Numbered from the stretch's first letter, positions 33,442 through 44,484 are shown. The stretch: DNA of 64,000 nucleotides from Bacillota bacterium (GCA_023430885.1 JAEYYH010000040.1:1-64000); one strand, 5' to 3'. Notes: generated by a model not told the origin, from the sequence alone. Made by a program: numbers and translations.

Positions 33442-35431
33442 AATTTACAATATCTTTAATTACACTACCAAATTGTTCATCTTGATATACATCTTCATTT
33501 ATTCCCCAAAGCATAACACCACCAAAATGTTTATATGAAGTTGGTAATATAAATGTACTACAACCACTGCAAACACCTGTTTTTAATGCTGTGTATGTAG
33601 AAACTACCATAGAAGGTACAATATAACCTGTTTTTGTTGAATTAGAGTTAATTCCAAGACCTACTTGATCTTCTCTTAATCCTTTTTCAAGTAAAATTGT
33701 TGGTATTGCAACTGCAAAATCCAAAGTTCCTGGTGTATAATCTTTTCTATCGATTCCATACTGTGATCCAGTATTGTATACTTGAATATTAACTAAATCT
33801 ATATCATTTTTTAGATTTAAAATCATATCTAAATATCTACCTTGTGCTTTTGCATTTGCATTAACTTGAAAATCAACAGTTTCAATTGCAAATGTTAATA
33901 TAAAATCATCATCATGTTTATCAAGAACACCTTTAATAGCTTTCTCTAAATTTGCAGTATTAATTGTATTTTCTATGTCAATATCAATTCCATCAAAACC
34001 ATACTCATTTATTAAAGCTTCTGTTGAATCAATAAATCTATTTACATCTGCATCACTATCTAATGTTATTGATGCAGAAGCACCACCAATTGATAAAATA
34101 ACTTTTTGTCCTCTTTGCTTAAGTGTATTAACATCTGAAATAAATTCTTCTTTAGTATATCCACCTAAATGAGATGCTAAATACTCATCAACACTAAAAT
34201 CAATAGTTCCGTTTTCACTACCAGTAGCAGTGATACCAAAAGCAACATTTACATAATCATAGTAAGTTGGAACATCTTTTAATTTTAAATTAGTAGCTGT
34301 ATCTAAAGCTGGATCAGCATTCTCATTATTCCAGTTAAACCAATATCCTGTAAATCTCGCATCTTTATATGTATCAGTACCATAATTTTTTATTATATAT
34401 GGATCATTTTTAGTCCCTGTTCCACCAGTAACATAAACTGAATTTTTCAAATTAACTACTGGTCTAATACCTGCAAGACCACTTCCCATAGAAGATACAT
34501 AACCACCAGGTTGAACATAAACTAAATGGTTAGCATTAGTAAGTGGAGCATTTGGAAAATAATATAATCCACCTGCTTTTAAAACATTATTATATTCGTC
34601 ATAAAATCCATCACCTACTGCAATGGTACTACCTTGTACTTTTTCTGCTTGCTCTTTTGTTAAAATAGATGCACTTGTAGCATATTCCTTATTCAAATAC
34701 ATTGAATAACTTCTATTGAAAAGAACTTCAGTCGACGTTGGAATACTACCCCAAGTTGTTTTATTGTAACATTCTGGCGTACCAGCATGTACTAACTGAA
34801 CAACTTTACTAGAAGAGTTAATATCAGAAACTCGCCAGCCACTGTTGTTTATTACAATACTGCCACTACTTGCACAATCTAAACCTGAATTCTTACTATT
34901 TCCAGAACCATATCCACCAAAACTGTCAGCTTCAATTGCAGTTGTAGCAATTGAATTATTCCATTTTCCAGCATCATATGAAACATAATCACCAACTTTA
35001 ACTACATTTGATATTAATTTTGGAAAATCATTTTTTGTTAAACATTCTTCATAAGTTGCTTTTTCAACCTTTACTTTATCGGACACAGTATATGCACAGT
35101 ATTTATCTCTATACATATATCCTGTAACTTTACAGTCTGAATCAACAGCTAGTGAACCATTATCAGGAAGTTTCCCTTTTAATTTTAAATCTTTATTAAG
35201 TGAACCACCTGCAACAATATAACTTTCTGCTCCTGGCAAATTTCTTAATGATGCTGTTGAGCATGCATCTGATGCACTAGAAACCATATTATTTGTTGTC
35301 TCTTTTAGTGAATTCATTTTCACTTGATCTATTATATTCGTAACAACAGGTATTGCAATTAATGCAATTATCCCCAATATTAATATAACAGCTAACAATT
35401 CAATTAAAGTAAAGCCCTTAGAAACTTTCAT
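33440..35431 (-). CDS. prepilin-type signal fused to a GH18 chitinase-like domain
   Basis: A 663-residue protein of three parts. Residues 1-36 are a type IV prepilin signal and N-helix: MKVSKGFTLIELLAVILIL, with the cleavage site G6/F7 and Glu at mature position 5. Residues about 140-350 are a Cys/Gly-rich surface region ending GIRPVVNLKNSVYVTGGTGTKNDPYII, a pattern I know from other gut Bacillota secreted proteins. Residues about 355-663 are a GH18 barrel: GYWFNWNN, VILSIGGASAS, and the catalytic DGIDIDIE around 479-486, a perfect DxxDxDxE. It should therefore be an active glycosidase on chitin-like or peptidoglycan GlcNAc chains, displayed on a pseudopilus or released by one. No pilin peptidase or assembly gene is in view. 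Confidence 0.88.
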   Translation of the reverse strand: MKVSKGFTLIELLAVILILGIIALIAIPVVTNIIDQVKMNSLKETTNNMVSSASDACSTASLRNLPGAESYIVAGGSLNKDLKLKGKLPDNGSLAVDSDCKVTGYMYRDKYCAYTVSDKVKVEKATYEECLTKNDFPKLISNVVKVGDYVSYDAGKWNNSIATTAIEADSFGGYGSGNSKNSGLDCASSGSIVINNSGWRVSDINSSSKVVQLVHAGTPECYNKTTWGSIPTSTEVLFNRSYSMYLNKEYATSASILTKEQAEKVQGSTIAVGDGFYDEYNNVLKAGGLYYFPNAPLTNANHLVYVQPGGYVSSMGSGLAGIRPVVNLKNSVYVTGGTGTKNDPYIIKNYGTDTYKDARFTGYWFNWNNENADPALDTATNLKLKDVPTYYDYVNVAFGITATGSENGTIDFSVDEYLASHLGGYTKEEFISDVNTLKQRGQKVILSIGGASASITLDSDADVNRFIDSTEALINEYGFDGIDIDIENTINTANLEKAIKGVLDKHDDDFILTFAIETVDFQVNANAKAQGRYLDMILNLKNDIDLVNIQVYNTGSQYGIDRKDYTPGTLDFAVAIPTILLEKGLREDQVGLGINSNSTKTGYIVPSMVVSTYTALKTGVCSGCSTFILPTSYKHFGGVMLWGINEDVYQDEQFGSVIKDIVN

Positions 35432-35567
35432 TTTATCTCTCCTACCATTTCTACTATACTTCTAAATTATTATAACACATAAGCTGTCAATCTTCGACTG
35501 TCTTAAGCAACAAAATTATTGATTGTAAATTTTTATAATCATTTTAGTGTAAAGAAAAAGTCAAAGG

Positions 35568-37562
<1,995 letters not shown>

Positions 37563-37565
37563 TTA

Positions 37566-37574
37566 ATTATACCA
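37566..37574 (-). promoter_or_regulatory. extended -10 of ligA
   Basis: TGGTATAAT on the minus strand, only 15 nt before the ATG at 37550, with the SD TAGGTGAT between. Confidence 0.65.
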
Positions 37575-37602
37575 TTTTTAATATATGTTTACCATAAAAA
37601 CG

Positions 37603-37631
37603 CACAAAAAAAGCAACCTAAAGTTACTTTT
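37603..37631 (-). terminator. intrinsic terminator of the 37624-38208 gene
   Basis: Stem of about 9 bp: AAAGTAAC pairs with GTTGCTTT (one G-T pair) on the minus strand, then a T-run. Includes the stop codon region. Confidence 0.7.
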
Positions 37632-38208
37632 TATTATTTGGTAAAACTAGTTTATAAACTATAAATATAATTAAAAATGCACTTAATATTAATATAGATG
37701 TTACATACACAAAATTAAGTATAATTAATAATATATTACTTACATCAATGTGTTTAGAAACAAGAGTAAATATTAAACATAAGGCAACTATAGTTAACAA
37801 AGTAACTAACATTCTTACTATATATTTTATATTGCTTTTAACAATCCAAAAGTAAAATATAGAAGAATATACAAGTATAAGTGCTATTAAAGAAATATAA
37901 AACATTATCATAAAAATAATTTTTAAGATTACTCCACCTATTGTAGCATAAATAATAATTCCATATGCTACGCTAAAAGCGGCATAAATAAGTGTACTAA
38001 TAATTATTAAAAATTTACTAATATCTTTTTTAACTAATCTTCTATATAAATTAACTAATAATATTATAAAAGCCAAAACAGCAAATGTAAGACTAAAGTA
38101 TTTACTGATAGTCGCAAGTAAATCGTCGGGAGCTTTAATAGATAATAACCCTGTAAGTATTGCTAAAATTATGTTCACTACTACGTATATAATTGTTTTC
38201 TTTTTCAT
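37624..38208 (-). CDS. hypothetical polytopic membrane protein
   Basis: A 194-residue protein with about six membrane segments and short Lys/Arg loops; no motif I recognise. The ATG at 38208 follows SD GAGGTG at normal spacing; the upstream in-frame ATG at 38220 lies at the SD itself. It is monocistronic and divergent from the 38313 gene. Confidence 0.7.
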   Translation of the reverse strand: MKKKTIIYVVVNIILAILTGLLSIKAPDDLLATISKYFSLTFAVLAFIILLVNLYRRLVKKDISKFLIIISTLIYAAFSVAYGIIIYATIGGVILKIIFMIMFYISLIALILVYSSIFYFWIVKSNIKYIVRMLVTLLTIVALCLIFTLVSKHIDVSNILLIILNFVYVTSILILSAFLIIFIVYKLVLPNNKK

Positions 38209-38312
38209 ACAGCACCTCATTTATAAAATTATATCATAAATAATAATAAATTTAAAAAATTAGTCAAAAAGATTTGTAAATATGATATAATTTTAATAAT
38301 GGAGGAAGATTT

Positions 38313-38975
38313 ATGAAAAGGGTAAAAAATTTTGTGAAAATAGTGGAGAAAAATACTGTTGCAATTTATGCTATATTATTTTTAATTATAGTCGGGTTAA
38401 TTTTTTATATATTTGTTGATGATTCAGATGTTTCTAAAATAGCAAAATATAATCAGATAAAGGTTAATAATGATTTAGGCGATTCAACAGCTTGTAAAAG
38501 TAGTGCAATTAGGAATGATACTACTAATATTTTAATTAAGTTTTGTGGTACTGGGCAAGTATATGTACTAGATAGTTCAGATGTTTCTACTACGGCAACT
38601 GAAAGTGATGCTACTGTAACTGAAAGTGATACCGCAGAAACTGAAACTAGTACTACTGATACAAGTACATGTAATAAAGCTGTTACTAATGAACAAGTAC
38701 TTAATATCGATGATGTAGCGAATTTTTATAGTAGTTACAACTATGTTGAAGATTCTTATGTTTATTATATTTTAACTGACGATGGTAAAGTTTATACAAC
38801 TACACAAGCAAATATTATAAATAAAAATTATGAAGTTACTGCTGTTGAAGATTTAAAAAATATTGTTGTGCTAGATGAATATATAACTTTTCAAAAAGAT
38901 TCAAATATATATACAAGTGATTTATATGCTATCGATGGAAATGGGCAGTTACATTTCTTAAGAAATATTTACTAA
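38313..38975 (+). CDS. membrane-anchored extracellular protein, unknown
   Basis: A 220-residue protein with one hydrophobic segment (about residues 15-40, NTVAIYAILFLIIVGLIFYIFV) and a large outside domain. Residues about 85-120 are a Thr/Ser/Glu/Asp-rich low-complexity linker (TATESDATVTESDTAETETSTTDTST). The C-terminal part resembles a small beta repeat (YVYYILTDDGKVYTTTQANI, LYAIDGNGQLHFL). Two Cys could form a disulfide. SD GGAGG; extended -10 TGATATAAT just upstream. Family unknown. Confidence 0.72.
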   Translation: MKRVKNFVKIVEKNTVAIYAILFLIIVGLIFYIFVDDSDVSKIAKYNQIKVNNDLGDSTACKSSAIRNDTTNILIKFCGTGQVYVLDSSDVSTTATESDATVTESDTAETETSTTDTSTCNKAVTNEQVLNIDDVANFYSSYNYVEDSYVYYILTDDGKVYTTTQANIINKNYEVTAVEDLKNIVVLDEYITFQKDSNIYTSDLYAIDGNGQLHFLRNIY

Positions 38976-39000
38976 AAAAAGAACTTATAAAGTTCTTTTT
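38976..39000. terminator. bidirectional terminator between the 38313 and GT4-APH genes
   Basis: 10-bp stem AAAAAGAACT (38976-38985) with AGTTCTTTTT (38991-39000), A- and T-runs on both sides. Confidence 0.85.
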
Positions 39001-41038
39001 ATTTGTTTAAAATATCTTCAATAATACTACTATTTAATATATAATACCAATCTTCCCAGTTGTCAGTTTGCTGTACTTCATCAAGTAAATCAACTTTGCC
39101 TATTTCGTATAAATATATTTTTTCAAGTAATACTTTTAATATATAAAAATTCCAAATATTAATTATATCTACTTTAGTATAATCATCAAAAGGTTTTAAT
39201 ATTTTTTTAGCAATTTTGACATCTATTTCTTTACCATTTTTGCTAAATTTAATTGCAAATACAACTAAATCATATAACTTTGTAAAAATAGCAGCTTCAT
39301 CTAAATCTATTAAAGTGTAATTTCCTTCTGCATCCCATATTATATTAGATGGTGCTAAATCACCATGAATTAATTCTGTTTCATAAAAGATATTATAATT
39401 TTGAAGTTTCATATATTTTTTTAATAGTTCATCAATTAAAGTTCTATTAATTTTTTTAGTTTGCATTTCTCTTAAAGAATTATAATAGAAGTCAACCTTA
39501 TCTAGAATACTAGTATATTTTTTAGTACAAGGTTTATCCATTTTAATAAAATTTAATACTTTATTAATTTGATCTTCTGTTAATTTTTTTAGATGTTTCC
39601 CATCAGCATATTCATATATACATACACTACAATTACGAATATCATAAAAGTTGCCATCTGTTGGATTTAAAACATTTATATAATTTGCTCTTGCCATTTC
39701 TATAAGAGCTCCTATTGCTTCTTTATCAATGTTTTTACGATATATTTTAGCAACATATTTTCTCTTTGTAGTTGTTACTAAATAAACAATATTACAAATG
39801 CCACCCTCAAGTTTTTTAAGTTCAACTATTTGTTCTTTAACGTGTTCTTTAAATACTTCGTTAATTATATTACTATTATAGTTTTTAATTGTATTCTTAT
39901 ATACATTAATAAATTTACTTATTACAATTTCAGAGCTATATGTCTCACTTATACGATTCTTGATATATTTTGAATATTTAATTTGAGCATTTTTATCATT
40001 ATATAGACCAATAATTTTATTTGCTAAATCATCAGCATTTATACCATCGTATAAATATTTTGTATCGCCATCTAATATTTCTTTCATACCACTATTGATA
40101 CTTCCTACAAAAGGAAGCCCGCAAGCCATACTTTCTAATACAACATATGGAAAGTTATCAAATAATGATGGATATACACCAATAGCAGCACTATTATATA
40201 CATCATTTAGATCACTATTTAATAATTGTCCTTTAAATTCTAGTTGCTTATGATATTTCTCTGGTATTAATTCATATATATATTCTTTAGTAGATATTTC
40301 TTTATCATTACGATTAGTATCTTTACCTACAAATAATATTTTTACATTACCTAAAGCATCAATAATTTTAGGAATTGCTTCTGCAAATACAATAACACCT
40401 TTTCTTTGTTCCATACTACCACAATATAAAATTGTTTTTGATTTAGTCTTCTTTTCATTTTTAGAATAAAAATCATCTAAGTTAGCTGGATTAGGAACAA
40501 CTTCTATATCATTTCTTTTTAACTTTAATTCTTTAATAACCATGTCTTTGAGTATTGCTGTACATGAACTAACCTTATCAGCACTCTCGATCATTTTCTT
40601 TTCCCATCTAAGCATTTGTTTATGAATACTTGGGTCTAAATTACTTTTATTACTTTTACTCCAAATTACTAGTGGAGTATGTAATCTAACTATTAATGGA
40701 ACTTTACGAAACTTTTCAAATAGAACTGTCTCTGCTCCCCAATCAGGTACTTCAATAACATCCATTTCATTATGTTTTTGAAGTTCTTTTAATTTATCAC
40801 AAACTTTTTGCCTATAAGAATAATAATTATTGTATATGTCTTCTGTTTCTTCAACATATAATCTTATTACTCTAACCCCGTTTTTTATTTCTTCGTAATC
40901 TTTCTTTAAGCCTCTTGCGATTACAACAACTTCATTTCCTTTTTTTACTAAACTTTCCGCTAAACGTTTTTGGTAGGTGGCTATTCCCCCAAAGTTTGTT
41001 TCATCAGGATATTCCTCATGAACTAAACATACTTTCAT
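38999..41038 (-). CDS. GT4 glycosyltransferase fused to an APH/choline-kinase-like domain
   Basis: A two-domain protein of 679 residues. Residues 1-370 are a GT4 (GT-B fold) glycosyltransferase: YPDETNFGGIATYQKRLAESLVKKGNEVVVIAR, ILYCGSMEQRKGVIVFAEAIP, AAIGVYPSLFDNFPYVVLESMACGLPFVGS (EX7E). Residues 400-679 are an aminoglycoside phosphotransferase/choline-kinase-like fold: GGICNIVYLVTTTKRKYVAKIYRKN, ELIHGDLAPSNIIWDAEGNYTLIDLDEAA with the catalytic HGDxxxxN and the metal DxD. The ATG at 41038 has SD AGAGGTG; the frame from 41071 is too early. The kinase part may phosphorylate the transferred sugar or its acceptor. Single gene. Confidence 0.87.
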   Translation of the reverse strand: MKVCLVHEEYPDETNFGGIATYQKRLAESLVKKGNEVVVIARGLKKDYEEIKNGVRVIRLYVEETEDIYNNYYSYRQKVCDKLKELQKHNEMDVIEVPDWGAETVLFEKFRKVPLIVRLHTPLVIWSKSNKSNLDPSIHKQMLRWEKKMIESADKVSSCTAILKDMVIKELKLKRNDIEVVPNPANLDDFYSKNEKKTKSKTILYCGSMEQRKGVIVFAEAIPKIIDALGNVKILFVGKDTNRNDKEISTKEYIYELIPEKYHKQLEFKGQLLNSDLNDVYNSAAIGVYPSLFDNFPYVVLESMACGLPFVGSINSGMKEILDGDTKYLYDGINADDLANKIIGLYNDKNAQIKYSKYIKNRISETYSSEIVISKFINVYKNTIKNYNSNIINEVFKEHVKEQIVELKKLEGGICNIVYLVTTTKRKYVAKIYRKNIDKEAIGALIEMARANYINVLNPTDGNFYDIRNCSVCIYEYADGKHLKKLTEDQINKVLNFIKMDKPCTKKYTSILDKVDFYYNSLREMQTKKINRTLIDELLKKYMKLQNYNIFYETELIHGDLAPSNIIWDAEGNYTLIDLDEAAIFTKLYDLVVFAIKFSKNGKEIDVKIAKKILKPFDDYTKVDIINIWNFYILKVLLEKIYLYEIGKVDLLDEVQQTDNWEDWYYILNSSIIEDILNK

Positions 41039-41091
41039 TATAAATTCACCTCTACACTTCAGTTTTGCCAAAGGAATTATATTATATCATA

Positions 41092-41118
41092 AAGAAAAAA
41101 AAAAGACAAAAAATGTCT
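41092..41118 (-). terminator. intrinsic terminator of the serine protease gene
   Basis: Stem AGACA (41104-41108) with TGTCT (41114-41118), long T-run on the minus strand. Stem short but T-run strong. Confidence 0.6.
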
Positions 41119-41980
41119 ATTTTTCTTCTATATATTTGACTTTATGCTTATCAAGAAACTCTTTTATCGTATTAACGTTAATACCAATACCAAAGTTTAC
41201 GAAGCTATATTGTTTAACTGGAATCTCTTTAATACCTCTTTTTAATTTTGTATCAACGTCAATACTAATATCTTTAGTCGCATTACCTATTTGCATACCT
41301 ACAACAGTACCTTCTTTATTAAATATAGGTCCGCCACTTTGACCAGGAAGCCCAGCATTAGTCATTTCAAATAAAGATATTTTCTTTTTATCATCAATTA
41401 ATATTCTAGTTATCATTCCATCAAGTGGAAAGGGCTGAAAATTAGAATCAAAATCTTTTTTTATAGTTACATCCTTTATAACATGATTATAACTAAAACA
41501 ATTTATTTCTGCATAAGGGAATCCTAAACGACATATATATTCGCCTGGTTCAGCATTTTCTTTAGCAAATACCGGAAATCTATCACAAAATATTTTGCCA
41601 GGATTATCGAATTTTATTAATGCTAAATCTAAATATTCATGCATAAATATTTGCATGCCTTCCCAAGAATCAATTAGATTTAAAAATACATTTCTAAATA
41701 TAACCGCCGATTCTTCTTCTATACCATATTTTTTATATATCTTTTTAGGTGGCATCTTATTTTCAATAAGTTCTTGTTTTATATCTTTATATGTTTCCAT
41801 AATTTTATCAGCTACAATAATATTTTCTGCAATATGACGACATGTTAGAACCCATCCTTCTTCATTAATTGCCATAACAGTACCCATACCACCATATATT
41901 TCATCACTATATGGAGTTTTATATCCATTAACTATTGGTTTTATATAATCTATATTTTTCTTTATTGCTTCTTTAAACAT
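41117..41980 (-). CDS. trypsin-like serine protease without signal peptide
   Basis: A 287-residue S1-type protease. Catalytic residues read as His in VLTCRHIAEN, Asp in LDLALIKF and Ser in GLPGQSGGPIFN. GTVVGMQIGN follows as in HtrA/DegP proteases. No PDZ domain, signal peptide or membrane segment is seen, so it should stay in the cytoplasm. A long Lys/Glu insert (about residues 50-90) separates His from Asp. SD AGGAGA; -10 TATAAT at 41999-42004. Confidence 0.83.
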   Translation of the reverse strand: MFKEAIKKNIDYIKPIVNGYKTPYSDEIYGGMGTVMAINEEGWVLTCRHIAENIIVADKIMETYKDIKQELIENKMPPKKIYKKYGIEEESAVIFRNVFLNLIDSWEGMQIFMHEYLDLALIKFDNPGKIFCDRFPVFAKENAEPGEYICRLGFPYAEINCFSYNHVIKDVTIKKDFDSNFQPFPLDGMITRILIDDKKKISLFEMTNAGLPGQSGGPIFNKEGTVVGMQIGNATKDISIDVDTKLKRGIKEIPVKQYSFVNFGIGINVNTIKEFLDKHKVKYIEEK

Positions 41981-41998
41981 AATATTCTCCTCTACAAT

Positions 41999-42004
41999 AT
42001 TATA
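41999..42004 (-). promoter_or_regulatory. -10 of the serine protease gene
   Basis: TATAAT on the minus strand, 18 nt before the ATG at 41980, with SD GAGGAGA between. Confidence 0.5.
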
Positions 42005-42021
42005 ACTTAATTAAATATACT

Positions 42022-42306
42022 TTATTTTCTAATATTTTGATAATAATTTCTCTCAGATAGTTCAGTAGCTAACCACTCTAAATCATCAACATCTAATCCA
42101 TAACTATCATTTAAACATTCTTCTATCTCATATATTAAACTATTTAAATCACTATATTTCTTATAATCTATATCATATCTATTTAGTATTTCTACATAAT
42201 TTTCTGTTAAAAGCATACCATTTCCATAATCTTTTAACATATCTTTTTCTAAATCAACATCTTTTAATAAATCATCAACATTTACTTCTTCATTTTTTAT
42301 TTTCAT
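42022..42306 (-). CDS. small acidic hypothetical protein
   Basis: A 94-residue, acidic, helical protein (VDDLLKDVDLEKDMLKDYGNGMLLT, LIYEIEECLNDSYGLDVDDLEWLATELSERNYY) without membrane segment. Family not recognised. It has its own promoter TGTTATAAT (42324-42332), and a good SD AGAGGGATA. Confidence 0.7.
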   Translation of the reverse strand: MKIKNEEVNVDDLLKDVDLEKDMLKDYGNGMLLTENYVEILNRYDIDYKKYSDLNSLIYEIEECLNDSYGLDVDDLEWLATELSERNYYQNIRK

Positions 42307-42323
42307 ATTATCCCTCTTTATAT

Positions 42324-42332
42324 ATTATAACA
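42324..42332 (-). promoter_or_regulatory. extended -10 of the 42022-42306 gene
   Basis: TGTTATAAT on the minus strand, 17 nt before the ATG. Confidence 0.6.
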
Positions 42333-42356
42333 AAAAAAACATACTTATAGTATGCT
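42331..42356 (-). terminator. intrinsic terminator of the 42355-42693 gene
   Basis: On the minus strand CATACT and AGTATG (about 42340-42354) pair around ATA, then a run of eight T. It lies next to the promoter of the 42022-42306 gene. Confidence 0.7.
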
Positions 42357-42693
42357 ATTGTTTTGTTAATACCATTTGTTTAGATGGTTCTAGTCCGAAT
42401 AAAACATCTTCCTGTTCTTCTTGCACTTCTATGCCAGGAAGTTTATTATCTTTTTCTTTAACCGGTTCTTCCGTATTTGTTTTATTAACTACTCCATATC
42501 TTATTTCTTTAGCAAGTTTTGTGGCATCATTATAATTAATATCTGGTTGTTTAGTCATTATATTATTAGCTATATCTCTTATGGCATCTATTTCAGCCAT
42601 GACATTAACATTATCACTAATAACTTCACTATCAGTGATATATCTTATTTCAGATATGTTATCCTTTGTTACAACTTTGACTTTGTAAACCAT
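42355..42693 (-). CDS. small hypothetical protein
   Basis: A 112-residue soluble protein that I do not recognise. N-terminal beta-like region (MVYKVKVVTKDNISEIRYITD) then a helical part, then a charged C-terminal tail (KEKDNKLPGIEVQEEQEDVL). SD GAGGTGG; own -10 TGTTATAAT at 42717-42725, which overlaps the end of the mscS gene. Confidence 0.68.
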   Translation of the reverse strand: MVYKVKVVTKDNISEIRYITDSEVISDNVNVMAEIDAIRDIANNIMTKQPDINYNDATKLAKEIRYGVVNKTNTEEPVKEKDNKLPGIEVQEEQEDVLFGLEPSKQMVLTKQ

Positions 42694-42716
42694 AGTACCA
42701 CCTCTATTATAAGTAC

Positions 42717-42725
42717 ATTATAACA
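42717..42725 (-). promoter_or_regulatory. extended -10 of the 42355-42693 gene
   Basis: TGTTATAAT on the minus strand, 23 nt before the ATG at 42693. It includes the mscS stop codon. Confidence 0.55.
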
Positions 42726-43593
42726 CATTTTTTTCTTTACATAAAACTATTTCTCCATTTTTATATGCATTTAATATATTGCACCAAATTTCATCTTCTA
42801 CATTTCTAGCTTTCTTTGGATGGACTAAATATCTTATATATAGTTCAGTATGCATATCAACTACTTTTGTATATATAATAGGATCAAACTTATTAAAATA
42901 TATTCTGTAATCCAAACTAGCACTGTTAATCTGATTACGCATTTTTTGTGGTATTCTTTTTACTACTTGATTATTATTAACTATTTTATAAAGAACTTTC
43001 TTAGACTCTCTTAAATCAGCATCTAACGGTATCTTCACTGTTATCTCTGTCCATATATATTTAAAAGCTTTTACATAATTTGTAAGTGGTACAGTAAATA
43101 TTAAAGAATTAGGTAAATGAATTATTTTACCAGTACTCTGGTCTCCATTAATTTCATCACCTATCTCTAATATTTCAAAATTTAAAGTTGATATGTTTAC
43201 TACATCACCTTTATTTTCCCCTATTTCAATTCTATCCTCTAATCTGAATGGTTTTTTAATTTTGATATATATACCAGAAAAGAAATTAAAAATAATTTCT
43301 CTTAAAGCAATAGTCGCACCAGCTGAAATAAAACTTATTACGGTAATAAGATTAGCTAAGTGCGATTCCCATATAAAAAATATTACTATCAAAATAATAG
43401 TGTTAGACATAAGACTAATTTTTTTCTTGTACATATATCTATCTCTAGAATTATTATTAAAACTTATATAAATTTTACAAATGACATTTGTAATTAACTT
43501 TATTAATACATATGAAGCAAGAGTCAAAACAGCTAAATAAATATACTCATTCCCAATAGAATTATTAATATAATTACTAATACTCTTTATCAT
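42718..43593 (-). CDS. mechanosensitive ion channel (MscS family)
   Basis: A small-conductance mechanosensitive channel of 291 residues that opens under membrane tension to release osmolytes. Three to four N-terminal membrane helices end in the pore helix VISFISAGATIALREIIFNFFSGIYIKIKKPFRLEDRIEIG, the MscS signature. The C-terminal cytoplasmic beta/alpha part is shorter than that of E. coli MscS, and the usual beta domain is recognisable (GDVVNISTLNFEILEIG, PNSLIFTVPLTNY). SD GAGGTAAAG. No partner gene. Confidence 0.9.
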   Translation of the reverse strand: MIKSISNYINNSIGNEYIYLAVLTLASYVLIKLITNVICKIYISFNNNSRDRYMYKKKISLMSNTIILIVIFFIWESHLANLITVISFISAGATIALREIIFNFFSGIYIKIKKPFRLEDRIEIGENKGDVVNISTLNFEILEIGDEINGDQSTGKIIHLPNSLIFTVPLTNYVKAFKYIWTEITVKIPLDADLRESKKVLYKIVNNNQVVKRIPQKMRNQINSASLDYRIYFNKFDPIIYTKVVDMHTELYIRYLVHPKKARNVEDEIWCNILNAYKNGEIVLCKEKNVL

Positions 43594-43678
43594 CTTTACC
43601 TCCTCGTGCTTTGATATTATAGCATATATTATGCAGTTTAAAATAAAAAATAATAAGATAACATAATTTTACACAATT

Positions 43679-43700
43679 CAAAAAAAGATGCTTAGCATCT
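43679..43700 (-). terminator. intrinsic terminator of the 43692-44174 gene
   Basis: 6-bp stem AGATGC (43686-43691) with GCATCT (43695-43700), then a T-run on the minus strand. Confidence 0.75.
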
Positions 43701-44174
43701 CTTCATAATTTTTCTTTTTTGCATTAATAATTCAGGGAACATAACTTTGTCATAATGTAGAATACTTTCTCTAATATTTTTCATGTTTTTACCTTTTATG
43801 CCTGGATAATTTAACATACATAATTTACCATTTAAATCAACATGTGTATATAAATATACTAAATTCTTCATATTAAGTGCATTACATACAGTGCTTGTAA
43901 TTCCCGCATCAATACCATTTACTTCATAATCAATACTATTATTATGAAAATGAAGTAATTTTGGAACATTAATTTTTTTAGAACTTGCCACTAATTTTTT
44001 AGCTGCTATAAAAGATTGTAAAATTTGATCAGTAGCAGGAACTAAATTATATATCAAAGCATGATATAAACTTTGATAATCATTTATTTCATATGTTCTA
44101 AAAAGTTGTTTAATTTCTTCATTATTTATATCTCTTACAAGACTATATGTCGAAACATCTTTTAGAGTTATCAT
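43692..44174 (-). CDS. hypothetical protein
   Basis: A 160-residue soluble protein, family unknown. The start ATG at 44174 follows SD AAGGAGAGA; the longer frame to 44207 reads into the leader. It has a compact mixed fold (LLHFHNNSIDYEVNGIDAGI, MKNLVYLYTHVDLNGKLCML) and a basic C-terminal end (QKRKIMKRC). No motif allows a function. Confidence 0.65.
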   Translation of the reverse strand: MITLKDVSTYSLVRDINNEEIKQLFRTYEINDYQSLYHALIYNLVPATDQILQSFIAAKKLVASSKKINVPKLLHFHNNSIDYEVNGIDAGITSTVCNALNMKNLVYLYTHVDLNGKLCMLNYPGIKGKNMKNIRESILHYDKVMFPELLMQKRKIMKRC

Positions 44175-44226
44175 TATATCTCTCCTTTTTCGCAAATATA
44201 TTAACATAAAAGTAATTAGAAGTCAA

Positions 44227-44254
44227 AAAGAAGTAACTATATTTGTGTTACTTC
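44227..44254 (-). terminator. intrinsic terminator of the 44248-44484 gene
   Basis: 8-bp stem GAAGTAAC (44230-44237) with GTTACTTC (44247-44254), then TTTTT on the minus strand. Includes the stop codon. Confidence 0.8.
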
Positions 44255-44484
44255 TTTCTAATTTCTCTAACTAAGTCAATTATTTTATTTATAAGTGCAT
44301 ATATTGCAAAAATATTAAAGATTAATAAGCATACTTTAATTACTTTCATCATTAAATCATCAGTGTCACCATAAGAACTCACAAATATAAGACTTACTAT
44401 TATTAATAGTAAATATGGTAACATTGAGATTACTCTTTTTGTTATCAACTCAATTCTTCTTTTTTCTTTGATAGTTAAATTCAT
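44248..44484 (-). CDS. small two-helix membrane protein
   Basis: A 78-residue protein with two membrane segments (MLPYLLLIIVSLIFVSS and VCLLIFNIFAIYALINKIIDLV) and basic ends (NLTIKEKRRIEL, REIRKK). The ATG at 44484 has SD AGGAGTGA. It lies 11 nt downstream of the 58-residue gene at 44496-44672, so the two form an operon of small proteins. Function unknown. Confidence 0.68.
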   Translation of the reverse strand: MNLTIKEKRRIELITKRVISMLPYLLLIIVSLIFVSSYGDTDDLMMKVIKVCLLIFNIFAIYALINKIIDLVREIRKK

